Assembly: GCA_003052455.1 (NCBI GenBank)
Contig: QAPD01000039.1
Span: 1-43,825, forward strand
Direction of reading: 5' to 3'
Origin: Sphaerisporangium cinnabarinum
GTDB taxonomy: Bacteria > Actinomycetota > Actinomycetes > Actinomycetales > Cellulomonadaceae
Length of the DNA stretch: 43,825 bases
Of this stretch, positions 23,176 to 30,484 are shown in pieces. Position 1 is the stretch's first letter, and every line of letters begins with the position of its first letter. The notes under the pieces are model-generated. The model was not told where the DNA came from. It did no database searches and was given only the letters and a program-made list of their open reading frames with translations. The position numbers and the translations under genes are program-made.

Positions 23176-24485
23176 CCACCGCCCGTCCTGACCGCCGTGT
23201 CGTCGCCCTCGCGACGTGGGCTGTCTTCGCCGTCTTCTTCCTCAACGGCTTCAACTTCGCGACGTGGGCCTCCCGCCTGCCCGCGGTGCGGGACTCGCTC
23301 GGCTTCACCGAGGCGCAGATGGGCCTCCTGCTGCTCTTCATGGCCGTCGGCTCGCTGCTCGCGCTGCCCCTGTCCGGCATGGTCGTCCAGCGCCTCGGCG
23401 CTTCGAAGGCCGTCACGGTCTTCGCCGTCGCCAACGTCGTCGGGCTCGTCACCGCGGTCACGGGCGTCGCGACGGGGGAGGACGTGGTCGTGCGCATCGG
23501 GCTGTTCCTCGCGGGGATCGGCACGGGCGTGTGGGACGCGGCGATGAACCTCGAGGGCGCCGCCGTCGAGCAGCGGCTCGGCAAGGCGATCATGCCGCGC
23601 TTCCACGCCGGGTTCTCGTTCGGCACCATGGCCGGCGCCGGCGTCGGCGCGCTCATGGCCGCGTTCCACGTGCCGGTCCAGGCGCACCTCACCGCCGCCG
23701 TCGTGCTGAGCCTCGTCGGGGTCCTGTGGTGCGTGCGGTTCTTCCTCCCGGCGGGCCAGGTGGACCACGCGGTCGCCGACTCCGTCGAGGACGCGACCGG
23801 CGCCGACCCCGCCGCCGCGGCCGGGAGCGGGTCGTCGCACGGCGGGGGCAAGGACGCGCGCGGGGCCCTCAGCGCGTGGACCGAGCCGCGCACGCTCCTC
23901 ATCGGCCTCGTCGTGCTCGCCGCCGCGCTCACCGAGGGCGCGGCGAACGACTGGGTGAGCCTCGCCGTCGTCGACGGCTTCGGCACGTCCGACGCGATGG
24001 GCGCCGTCGGCCTCGCCGTCTTCCTCACCGCCATGACCGGGATGCGCCTGCTCGGGACCGGGCTGCTCGACCGCTACGGCCGCGTCGCCGTCCTGCGCCT
24101 CGGTGCGGGGCTCGCGCTGCTGGGCCTGCTCGTGTTCACGCTGTCCCCGAACCTCTGGGTCGCGCTCGTCGGCGTCGTCGCGTGGGGCATGGGCGCCGCG
24201 CTCGGGTTCCCCGTGGGGATGAGCGCCGCGTCCGACGACCCGGCGCGCGCCGCGGTGCGCGTCAGCGTCGTCGCGACCATCGGGTACTCCGCGTTCTTCA
24301 TGGGCCCGCCGCTCATCGGCTTCCTCGCCGAGCACGTCGGCTACCGCGGCGCGCTCCTCGTGATCGCCGTGCCCGTCGTCGTCGGCCTGCTGGTCGTCGG
24401 CGCGACGCGCCCGCTCCCCACGGCCGCGGGCACCGCGGGCCGGCAGGCCACGCAGCGCGCCGACCGCGCCGGGCACGCCGACTGA
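23172..24485 (+). CDS. MFS transporter (YbjJ-like), second of a tandem pair
   Basis: A 437-residue 12-helix major facilitator protein and clear paralogue of the upstream gene: both share WASRLP/WLARLP after helix 1, a SAW-EPRTLLIGLV stretch, then ANDW.SLAVVDGF. Unlike its neighbour it has normal MFS length and no long tail. The central loop is Gly/Ser/His-rich. It is translationally coupled through ATGA, so the two are made together and might form a heteromeric or functionally paired exporter (inference). It ends inside the first unit of the 19-bp tandem repeat at 24482. Confidence 0.93.
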   Translation: MTTARPDRRVVALATWAVFAVFFLNGFNFATWASRLPAVRDSLGFTEAQMGLLLLFMAVGSLLALPLSGMVVQRLGASKAVTVFAVANVVGLVTAVTGVATGEDVVVRIGLFLAGIGTGVWDAAMNLEGAAVEQRLGKAIMPRFHAGFSFGTMAGAGVGALMAAFHVPVQAHLTAAVVLSLVGVLWCVRFFLPAGQVDHAVADSVEDATGADPAAAAGSGSSHGGGKDARGALSAWTEPRTLLIGLVVLAAALTEGAANDWVSLAVVDGFGTSDAMGAVGLAVFLTAMTGMRLLGTGLLDRYGRVAVLRLGAGLALLGLLVFTLSPNLWVALVGVVAWGMGAALGFPVGMSAASDDPARAAVRVSVVATIGYSAFFMGPPLIGFLAEHVGYRGALLVIAVPVVVGLLVVGATRPLPTAAGTAGRQATQRADRAGHAD

Positions 24486-24595
24486 GGGTCGCCCGGCCCT
24501 CTGAGTGGCGCCCGGCCCTCTGAGTGGCGCCCGGCCCTCTGAGTGGCGCCCGGCCCTCCGAGTGGCGCCCGGCCCGCCGGGCGGCGCCCGGTCGA
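24482..24595. repeat. Six tandem 19-bp repeats
   Basis: The unit is CTGAGTGGCGCCCGGCCCT. Units 2-4 (24501-24557) are identical. Unit 1 (24482-24500) is slightly diverged and contains the MFS stop codon. Units 5-6 (24558-24595) decay progressively. Each unit has the palindromes GGCGCC and CCGG/GGCC, so the transcript can fold in many registers. It fills most of the space before murB and may act as a terminator or a slippage-prone spacer. Confidence 0.9.
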
Positions 24596-24660
24596 CCGGC
24601 GTTCTCGCTCGGCGCAGCGGGCGAGCGCGGGAGGCGCGGCCCGGCCCGGGGAACCCGAAC

Positions 24661-24666
24661 TACGCT
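24661..24666 (+). promoter_or_regulatory. -10 element of a leaderless murB promoter
   Basis: TACGCT (TANNNT) ends 6 bases before the murB GTG, so transcription would begin at or next to the start codon. There is no ribosome-binding site upstream. This is the usual look of leaderless actinobacterial genes. No clear -35 is seen. Confidence 0.55.
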
Positions 24667-24672
24667 GGACGC

Positions 24673-25926
24673 GTGACCTGTGAACCCGCCGCCCCCGTGG
24701 ACCGTGACCTGCCCGAGATCGTCGGGACCGCCCCGGGGCTGCGCCCCGAGGCCGTCGGGACGCCGTCGCTCGCCGAGCTGACGACGCTGCGCGTGGGCGG
24801 CCCGGCGGACCGCTACCTCGAGGCGCACAGCGAGGCCGAGCTGCTGGAGATCGTCCGGGCCGCCGACGAGGCGGGGGAGCCGCTCCTCGTCGTCGGAGGA
24901 GGCTCGAACCTGCTCGTGGGCGACGAGGGGTTCGGCGGTGTCGTCGTGCGCGACCTGCGGCGCGGGATCACCGTCGACGCGGAGGACTCGTGCGGGGGCG
25001 CGAGCTTTCACGCCCCGGCGGGCCAGGACTGGGACGAGCTCGTGGCACGCGCGGTCGCGGAGGAGTGGGTCGGGGTCGAGGCGCTGTCGGGCATCCCCGG
25101 CACCGTGGGCGCGGCGCCGGTCCAGAACATCGGCGCGTACGGGCAGGACGTCGCGGGCGTGATCTCGACGGTCCGGGTCTGGGACCGCGCGCGCTCGCGC
25201 GTGCGCACGCTCGCCCTGGGCGAGCTCGCGTTCGGGTACCGGACGTCGCTGCTCAAGCGCAGCATGCACGTGGACGCCGGCGCCGGGTCGGACGACGACG
25301 GCCCCTGGTACCCGTCACCGCGCTACGTGGTGCTGGACGTCGGCTTCCAGGCGCGGCTGGGTTCGCTGTCGGCGCCGGTCGCGTACCCCGAGCTCGCCCG
25401 CACGCTGGACGTCCAGGTCGGGGACCGCGCACCGAGCGCCGACGTGCGCGCCGCGGTGCTCGCCCTGCGTGCGCGCAAGGGCATGCTGCTCGACGGCGTC
25501 GGCCCCGACGTCGACCCCGCGGCGGGGCCCGACCACGACCGCTGGAGCGCGGGGTCGTTCTTCACCAACCCCGTCGTCCCGGCCGAGCAGGCGGACCTGC
25601 TCCCGGCCGAGGCCCCGCGGTACCCGGTCCGGACGGCGACCCCGACCCGGACCACCGGCCCGAGCCTGGGCGAGATCGACCCGACGCTCGTGAAGACGTC
25701 GGCCGCGTGGCTCATCGAGCACGCGGGCTTCACCAAGGGTTTCGGCGTGCACGGCCCGTCGAGCCTCGCGCGGCTGTCCACGAAGCACACCCTCGCACTG
25801 ACGAACCGTGGCGGGGCGAGCGCGGAGGACGTCGTCGAGCTCGCACGCGCGGTGCGCGACGGCGTCGTCGAGGCGTTCGGCGTCGAGCTCGTGCCGGAGC
25901 CGGTGCTCGTGGGCGTCGCGCTCTGA
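24673..25926 (+). CDS. murB: UDP-N-acetylenolpyruvoylglucosamine reductase
   Basis: A 417-residue FAD enzyme making UDP-MurNAc from the enolpyruvyl intermediate, the second committed step of peptidoglycan synthesis, in the cytosol. FAD-binding: LTTLRVGGPADRYLEA, VVGGGSNLLVGDEGF, SGIPGTVGAAPVQNIGAYGQDV. Substrate/catalysis: FGYRTSLLK, AGSFFTNPVV (proton-donor Ser), and a C-terminal PEPVLVGV Glu. It has the extra Tyr-loop region of type I MurB. About 40 residues longer than usual because of insertions near residues 200-210 and 280-340. The leaderless GTG start follows the -10 element closely. An isolated gene followed by a 26-bp inverted repeat. Its place between hadAB and secE is conserved in actinobacteria. 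Confidence 0.96.
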   Translation: MTCEPAAPVDRDLPEIVGTAPGLRPEAVGTPSLAELTTLRVGGPADRYLEAHSEAELLEIVRAADEAGEPLLVVGGGSNLLVGDEGFGGVVVRDLRRGITVDAEDSCGGASFHAPAGQDWDELVARAVAEEWVGVEALSGIPGTVGAAPVQNIGAYGQDVAGVISTVRVWDRARSRVRTLALGELAFGYRTSLLKRSMHVDAGAGSDDDGPWYPSPRYVVLDVGFQARLGSLSAPVAYPELARTLDVQVGDRAPSADVRAAVLALRARKGMLLDGVGPDVDPAAGPDHDRWSAGSFFTNPVVPAEQADLLPAEAPRYPVRTATPTRTTGPSLGEIDPTLVKTSAAWLIEHAGFTKGFGVHGPSSLARLSTKHTLALTNRGGASAEDVVELARAVRDGVVEAFGVELVPEPVLVGVAL

Positions 25927-25934
25927 CCCGCCCC

Positions 25935-25999
25935 CCGCTGAGTGCCTGATCTCGTCGCGTTCTGACCCTGCCGACGCGACGAGATCAGGCACTCAGCGG
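25935..25999. terminator. 26-bp perfect inverted repeat between convergent murB and L,D-transpeptidase genes
   Basis: Arms 25935-25960 and 25974-25999 are perfectly complementary over 26 bp with a 13-base loop. It starts 8 bases after murB and ends 13 bases before the stop of the opposite gene, so it can terminate both. The stem is longer and less GC-rich (it contains TGCCTGATCTCGTCGCG) than the other terminators here, so a mobile REP-like or MITE-like origin is possible. Confidence 0.8.
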
Positions 26000-26012
26000 A
26001 AGGGGGCCGGGC

Positions 26013-27017
26013 TCAGTAGACGAGGACCGTCGTGCCGGGGTCGGCGCGCCAGGTGTCCCAGAGCCAGTTCATCGCCGAGTTCGCGACGCGGACGCACCCG
26101 TGCGACGCGGGCCACGGCGGGATCGACCCCGACCCGTGCACCGCGATCCCCCCGGTGAAGAACTTGGGGCGCCACATGTCGCCGAGCTCGAGGCTCGACG
26201 AGTGGTTCCCGTCGACCTGCCGGCCCACCTGGAACGTGCCGCGCGGCGTGCTGGCGCGGTAGGTGCGCCCCTTCGCCTCGTACGACTCCCCGTTCCCCGA
26301 GGACGCGTTGACCACCGTGACCACGCGACCGTCCTCGACGGCGAGCAGGAGCTGGCGGTCGAGGTCGATCTCGACGACCTTGCCCGACCCGCTGCGCGGC
26401 TGCGGCGTGACGCCCTCGTCGAGCGCGGCCTGGGTCGCGGGCCCGACGACGCCGTCGCGCGAGAGGCCCGCCGCCTTCTGCAGGGCCCACACGGCCTGCT
26501 GGGTGCCGCCGCCGAAGTCGCCGTCCGGTGCGCCGATGAAGTAGCCGAGGTCGGCCAGGCGCTGCTGGAGCGCGACGACGCGCTCGCCGGTCGCCCCGCG
26601 CGCCAGCTCGACCGGCTCCGGCGGTGCCTCGGGCGTCGGCTCCGGCGCCGGCTCGGCGGCGGGCGGCGGCGTGCTCGGCTCGGGCGTCTCCGTGGGCGTC
26701 GGCTCGGGCTCGGGCGTCTCGGTGGGGGTGGGCTCCGGCGCCGTGGTCGGCGCGGACGGGCTCGGGCTCGTCGGCTCCGGCGACGCGGGGCTCTCCGAGG
26801 CCGACGGCGTCCGCCCGGGCTCCATGTCGGGCAGGCCCGCCTGGCAGCCCGCGAGGGCCAGCGCGGCGGCGAGCGCGGGCACGACGGCGCGCGCGACCAC
26901 CCGCCGGGCGGGCCCGCGACGACGAGCTGCCGCAGCCGGTCGCGTCCCGGGCGCGGTCGCCACCGTGGTCGCCACCGCGGTCGCCACCGCGGTCGAGCGG
27001 ACGGTTCGCTGCTCCAC
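26013..27017 (-). CDS. L,D-transpeptidase lipoprotein with peptidoglycan-binding domain
   Basis: A 334-residue cell-wall enzyme of the YkuD/ErfK family, forming 3-3 cross-links or attaching proteins to peptidoglycan. Signal region ~38-57 with lipobox LAGC (Cys58), a Pro/Thr/Glu-rich stalk with repeated PTPTETPEP (~60-125), a PG_binding_1 domain (~132-190; VVALQQRLADLGYF...DGVVGPATQAAL), then the catalytic domain (~205-334) with HGSGSIPP and SHGCVRV (His306, Cys308). I chose GTG at 27017 because AAGGGGG precedes it at good spacing, but this gives an unusually long n-region (~38 residues); a GTG at about residue 40 is an alternative. It is convergent with murB, another wall gene. Confidence 0.92.
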   Translation of the reverse strand: MEQRTVRSTAVATAVATTVATAPGTRPAAAARRRGPARRVVARAVVPALAAALALAGCQAGLPDMEPGRTPSASESPASPEPTSPSPSAPTTAPEPTPTETPEPEPTPTETPEPSTPPPAAEPAPEPTPEAPPEPVELARGATGERVVALQQRLADLGYFIGAPDGDFGGGTQQAVWALQKAAGLSRDGVVGPATQAALDEGVTPQPRSGSGKVVEIDLDRQLLLAVEDGRVVTVVNASSGNGESYEAKGRTYRASTPRGTFQVGRQVDGNHSSSLELGDMWRPKFFTGGIAVHGSGSIPPWPASHGCVRVANSAMNWLWDTWRADPGTTVLVY

Positions 27018-27162
27018 CTGGTCCCCCTTCGTCTGGCGCGGCGTCGCCGCGGAGTCCATCATGCGCCGTGCACCGCGCCCCGACGGGCGACGGTACCGGT
27101 TCTCGGTGGATCGTGACCCGGTCGTGACGCACGGACCGCGGCGCCGGTCGGCCGGGGCCAGG

Positions 27163-27558
27163 TCAGTGCGGTGCGGTCCGGTCGGTCCGGGGCTCGCCGA
27201 GCAGCGCCCCGCGCAGGACGTCGACGATCGCGTCGTCGGAGAGCCCGGCCTCGCGTCCGGCGCGCACGAGCTCGTGCGCGGCGTGGCGCGCGGCGACGTC
27301 CGTGGGGGAGACGCCGTCGGCCACGACGGTCCCGGCCCGGCGACGCGTCGTGACGACCCCGGCTGCCTCGAGCTCCCGGTACGCGCGGGCCACCGTCCCG
27401 GGGGCGAGCCCGAGGTCGGTCGCGAGCGCGCGGATCGTCGGGAGGCGGTCGCCGACGCGCAGCCGCCCGGCGGCGACGTGCGCGACGACCTGGCTCCGGA
27501 TCTGCTCGTACGGGGCGAGGCCGGTGTGCAGGTCGATCTCGACGCGGAGCTCACCCAT
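27163..27558 (-). CDS. GntR-family (YtrA-type) regulator
   Basis: A 131-residue regulator: winged helix-turn-helix at ~5-75 (APYEQIRSQVVAHVAAG, GDRLPTIRALATDLGLAPGTVARAYRELE, VVTTRRRAGTVV) and a short helical C-terminal dimerisation part, as in the YtrA subfamily, which has no large effector domain. Its ATG lies within the end of the upstream gene (8-base overlap), so it is co-translated with the membrane protein. Such regulators usually repress their own operon with a membrane or ABC protein. The 16-base palindrome at 28507-28522 upstream of this operon is the likely operator. Confidence 0.93.
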   Translation of the reverse strand: MGELRVEIDLHTGLAPYEQIRSQVVAHVAAGRLRVGDRLPTIRALATDLGLAPGTVARAYRELEAAGVVTTRRRAGTVVADGVSPTDVAARHAAHELVRAGREAGLSDDAIVDVLRGALLGEPRTDRTAPH

Positions 27559-28504
27559 CGCCACGCCCGTGCCCCGCGGACGCCGGGGCGGCGGCCTCCG
27601 CGTCGGGGTCGGGGGCGGGCCGCACGCCGACGGCGATCGCCACGAGGGCGATCGCGACGGCGACGGCCACGAGCACGACCGCGCCGGGGTAGCCCGCCCG
27701 GGCTGCGGCGTTCGCGCCGTAGGCGAGCGTGCCGGCCGCGGTGAGCCCGAGCGCGAGCTGGGTGCCGCGCAGGACACGGTGCGCGGACGCGCGGCGCAGC
27801 GCGACGTCCCACCCCGGCTCGACGCGCGGGACGGCGGGGCGGCGCGCGACCAGCCGCAGCACGCCCTCCGCGCCGGCCACGACCAGCACCGCGCCGGCCG
27901 CGAGCCAGGCGCCGTAGAACCACCCGGGGTAGGGGCCCGCGGTGGACGTGACGTCGCCCAGCACGCGCGTCACGGACCGCCCGTCCGCCCCGGCGGTGAG
28001 GCCGCCGACCGCGGTGAGCACGAGCACGAGGGCACCGAGGGCCCAGGTGAGGCGGCGCAGGCCGCGCGGCGCGACGTCGGCCACGGTGCGGGGCCGCAGC
28101 GTGGCCGCCCGGACCGCCGTGCGCTGGCGCGGCCACGTGCGCTCGCCCACGGCGTGCGCGCCGAGGAACGCCAGGCCGACGAGCGCGGGGGAGAGCCCGA
28201 CGAGCACGCCCTCCGCGAGGCCGCCGACGGCGGTCGTCACGGCCTGCACGAGGACGGCCCCGACGAGCGCGGCGGCGGTCGCCGCGGCGACGCTGACGGT
28301 CGTCGCGTGCCGTCGGGCGGCGCGACGCACCGGGTCCTCGTCGGCGAGCCCGTGCAGCGCGGGCGCCGGCTCGCGCGTCAGTGCGCGCACGACGAGCACC
28401 ACGAGCGCTCCGACGCCCGCGAGCGCGGCGAGGGCGACGACGCTCCAGACCAGGTCGTACCCGGCGGGGAGGAACAGCGCGACCCCGCCCGGCTCCTCCG
28501 TCAC
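27551..28504 (-). CDS. Multi-spanning membrane protein of unknown function
   Basis: A 317-residue integral membrane protein with about eight predicted hydrophobic segments and an Arg-rich cytosolic loop (DEDPVRRAARRH ... RTWPRQRTAVRAATLRPRT). I recognise no family; it lacks the NP-x-PGR-type motifs of SdpI/DUF1648, which often sits with YtrA-type regulators. The start is GTG at 28504, the first start codon after the probable promoter (28526-28555). There is no ribosome-binding site before it, and GGAGGAG lies just inside, so the start is uncertain. It forms an operon with the GntR gene, whose ATG overlaps its stop. Confidence 0.75.
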   Translation of the reverse strand: MTEEPGGVALFLPAGYDLVWSVVALAALAGVGALVVLVVRALTREPAPALHGLADEDPVRRAARRHATTVSVAAATAAALVGAVLVQAVTTAVGGLAEGVLVGLSPALVGLAFLGAHAVGERTWPRQRTAVRAATLRPRTVADVAPRGLRRLTWALGALVLVLTAVGGLTAGADGRSVTRVLGDVTSTAGPYPGWFYGAWLAAGAVLVVAGAEGVLRLVARRPAVPRVEPGWDVALRRASAHRVLRGTQLALGLTAAGTLAYGANAAARAGYPGAVVLVAVAVAIALVAIAVGVRPAPDPDAEAAAPASAGHGRGDG

Positions 28505-28506
28505 AT

Positions 28507-28522
28507 TTTGTGTCAACACAAA
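28507..28522. promoter_or_regulatory. 16-base palindromic operator for the GntR operon
   Basis: TTTGTGTCAACACAAA is a perfect palindrome containing the GT-N(n)-AC pattern of GntR-family sites. It sits 2 bases before the membrane-protein GTG and covers the predicted transcription start, a good position for repression. It is the only AT-rich palindrome nearby. Confidence 0.75.
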
Positions 28523-28525
28523 GGT

Positions 28526-28555
28526 ACATTCGCATGCCGGTCGCGCCCGGGTCAA
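28526..28555 (-). promoter_or_regulatory. Promoter candidate of the GntR operon
   Basis: On the minus strand: TTGACC (28555-28550), 18-base spacer, GAATGT (28531-28526). Transcription would start around 28519-28520, inside the palindrome. Confidence 0.5.
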
Positions 28556-28583
28556 GGGTGTGCCGCCGTCCTTCCGTGTTCGG

Positions 28584-28610
28584 GATGAGAGGACTCTCAT
28601 CGGGCTCTCA
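28584..28610. promoter_or_regulatory. CTCTCA direct repeats with inverted TGAGAG: response-regulator boxes, site A
   Basis: GATGAGAG-GA-CTCTCATC is a perfect 8-bp dyad (28584-28601), and a further CTCTCA at 28605 follows the first (28594) at exactly 11 bases. An 11-bp direct repeat is the usual spacing for OmpR/PhoB-type regulators. Related boxes occur at sites B and C. It lies 35 bases before the phosphotransferase-like gene. Confidence 0.6.
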
Positions 28611-28644
28611 CCCGGGGCCCACGCGCGCACGATGCCCTGGGCCC

Positions 28645-29973
28645 ATGACGATCGCCCTCGCCGCCCCCGACCAGCGCGCCTGGCTCGACCTGCTCACCGG
28701 GCCCGAGGCGGAAGGGCTGCTCGCCGCGGCGCTCGGGGGCGACGGCGCCGGGCTCGGCACGTGGCGCGTCCACCAGGTGCACGCGCGCCCCGGTGCGGAG
28801 GTCACCGTCGGGTATGACGTCGTCGCCCGCCGCACGCTCCCGGCCCGGCCCGGTGGGGCGGTGGCGTCCGTCGACGCGACCGCGTACCTGCTCGCGACGA
28901 CCGCGCCCCTCCCGCCCGACGCCGTCGGGCCGGGCGTCGCCCGCCTGGAGGACGGGCCGCGCGTCGTGCACGTGTGGCGGCACCCGGCCGACCCGTTGCT
29001 GCCCGCGCTCGCGGCGGCGTGCGACGCGCCCGGGCTCACGCGCCGCCTGGACGACGCCGGCGTGCTCGCCCCGGGCGAGTCCGTCGAGTCCGTCGCGATG
29101 GTCGCCTACCGGCCGCTGCGTCGCGCGGTCCTCCGCGCCCGGACGCCCTCCCGCACGCTCTACGTCAAGGTCGTCCGGCCCGGCCGGGCGCGTGCGCTCG
29201 CGCGCCGCCACGACCTCTTCGAGGACGGGGACGTGCGTGCCCCGCGGTGCCTCGCCCGGGACGACGACGGCCTCGTGGTCCTCGAGGAGGCGCGCGGCCC
29301 GTCGCTCGCGCAGCACCTCGCGGCGTCGGGTCCGGCCGCGCAGCCCGGCGCGATCGACCCGCGCGAGCTGCTCCGCGCGCTCGACGCGCTGCCCGCGCGT
29401 GCGACGACGCTGCGCCGCCGGCCCGCGTGGGCGGAGCGCGTGGAGCACTACGCGACGTCGGCGCTCGCGGTCCACGGTCTCGACGCCGCGCGGGTGCGGC
29501 GCGTGGCGCGCGTCGTCGGGGACGCGGTCGCGACGCGGGACCCGGGCCCGGTGGTCGCGACGCACGGCGACTTCTACGAGGCGAACGTCCTGCTCGCCGC
29601 GGGCTCGGACGCCGACGACCGCCCGGGGGCGACGGCCCGGCCGCGCGTGGCCGTGCTGCTCGACGTGGACACGCTCGGGCCGGGCCACCGCGTGGACGAC
29701 CTCGCGTGCCTCGTCGGGCACCTCGCCGTCCTGCCCGCGCTCGCGCCGTCCGTGTACGGGGGCGTGGGCGGGCTCGTCGAGCGGTGCCTCGCGGTGTTCG
29801 GGGCCACCGTCGACCCGGTGGGGCTGCGCGCCCGGGCCGCGGGGGTCGTGCTGTCCCTCGTGCCGGGCGCGGGCTCGCGCGAGCTCGCGGAGGCCTGGCT
29901 CGCGGTCGCCGAAGGGCTGCTCCCGCTTCCTGAGAGCACTCTCATGACGGCCTCCTCGGTCTCTCACGCGTGA
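28645..29973 (+). CDS. Aminoglycoside-phosphotransferase-fold (APH/ChoK-like) protein
   Basis: A 442-residue cytosolic protein with kinase-like fold: the catalytic loop HGDFYEANVLL (His307, Asp309, Asn314) and the metal-binding VLLDVDTLGPGHRVDD, equivalent to the Brenner and DFG motifs of the APH family. A Lys in TLYVKVVRPGRARAL is the likely ATP-binding residue. It has a ~150-residue N-terminal domain (NTD) of its own. The substrate (sugar, choline, antibiotic or maltose-like) cannot be told; mycobacterial/streptomycete relatives include maltokinase and uncharacterised enzymes. ATG at 28645; longer frames upstream are shadow. The putative response-regulator boxes upstream, and again overlapping its 3' end, tie it to the two-component locus. 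Confidence 0.85.
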   Translation: MTIALAAPDQRAWLDLLTGPEAEGLLAAALGGDGAGLGTWRVHQVHARPGAEVTVGYDVVARRTLPARPGGAVASVDATAYLLATTAPLPPDAVGPGVARLEDGPRVVHVWRHPADPLLPALAAACDAPGLTRRLDDAGVLAPGESVESVAMVAYRPLRRAVLRARTPSRTLYVKVVRPGRARALARRHDLFEDGDVRAPRCLARDDDGLVVLEEARGPSLAQHLAASGPAAQPGAIDPRELLRALDALPARATTLRRRPAWAERVEHYATSALAVHGLDAARVRRVARVVGDAVATRDPGPVVATHGDFYEANVLLAAGSDADDRPGATARPRVAVLLDVDTLGPGHRVDDLACLVGHLAVLPALAPSVYGGVGGLVERCLAVFGATVDPVGLRARAAGVVLSLVPGAGSRELAEAWLAVAEGLLPLPESTLMTASSVSHA

Positions 29974-29974
29974 G
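29931..29974. promoter_or_regulatory. TGAGAG/CTCTCA boxes, site B
   Basis: TGAGAG-CA-CTCTCA (29931-29944) is a perfect dyad. A second CTCTCA at 29961 lies exactly 22 bases (two helical turns) from the first at 29939. CTCACGCGTGAG (29963-29974) is a further 12-base palindrome. The group overlaps the end of the phosphotransferase gene and lies 64-107 bases upstream of the exported-protein gene. The dyad core is the same as at site A. Confidence 0.6.
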
Positions 29975-30037
29975 CGGGAGGCTCGAGACCTGCACGGCCG
30001 AGGGGTCGTGCGCACCATCGGACGAAGGAGAAGCACC

Positions 30038-30412
30038 ATGAAGGCACGCAGCGCATGGATCGTCACCGGGGCGCTCGGCGCGGTCGGTCTCGGGGCCACG
30101 ATGGCCGCCGCCCAGGGCGCGCTCGACGCCCCCGACGAGGCGGTGGTCTCCCCGTCGGTCGAGGTGGCGACGTCCGACGTCGCGACGGCAGCCACGACCG
30201 CGGCCGCCACCCCGAGCCCGACGGACGTCCAGAACGGGACGTCGATCACGACCGTCACCGCGAACACGTCCGGGTCGCCCACGACCGCGGCCTCCGCCAC
30301 CACGGCCCAGACCGCGAACAGCCCGGCGAGCGCGAACACCGCCCCGACCGCGCAGACGGCGAGCACGCCGGCCAGCCCGGTGACGCCGCCGTCGCCGCAG
30401 TCCGCGGCCTGA
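30038..30412 (+). CDS. Small Thr/Ala/Pro-rich exported protein
   Basis: A 124-residue protein with an N-terminal signal peptide or anchor (MKARSAWIVTGALGAVGLGATMAAAQGA) and a low-complexity mature region made almost only of T, A, S, P, N and V, with TAQTA-type repeats. No family is recognised. It resembles mucin-like or stalk-forming surface proteins that are probably O-mannosylated in actinobacteria (inference). ATG at 30038 with AAGGAG 7 bases upstream; an ATG 30 bases earlier is less likely. Site B boxes precede it and a bidirectional hairpin separates it from the converging response-regulator gene. Confidence 0.82.
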   Translation: MKARSAWIVTGALGAVGLGATMAAAQGALDAPDEAVVSPSVEVATSDVATAATTAAATPSPTDVQNGTSITTVTANTSGSPTTAASATTAQTANSPASANTAPTAQTASTPASPVTPPSPQSAA

Positions 30413-30442
30413 CCGGGCCCGGGCCTCGCCGCCCGCACCCGC

Positions 30443-30478
30443 ACGACGCCCGTCCCGGTCCCCCGGGGCGGGCGTCGT
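30443..30478. terminator. Bidirectional terminator
   Basis: A 16-bp stem (30443-30458 / 30463-30478) with one imperfect pair and a 4-base loop, between the convergent exported-protein and response-regulator genes. GC-rich, no T-run. Confidence 0.75.
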
Positions 30479-30484
30479 CGTCGT

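Noticed and set aside
24482-24595. CRISPR-like array
   Set aside because: Units are contiguous 19-mers without spacers, so this is a plain tandem repeat.
28511-28516. Minus-strand TTGACA as a -35 element within the GntR palindrome
   Set aside because: It is an exact hexamer, but nothing like a -10 lies 16-18 bases downstream; it arises from the palindrome itself.
28381-28644. Upstream extension of the phosphotransferase-like gene
   Set aside because: It would run through the GntR palindrome and site A boxes and reads as an Arg-rich shadow of the membrane gene.
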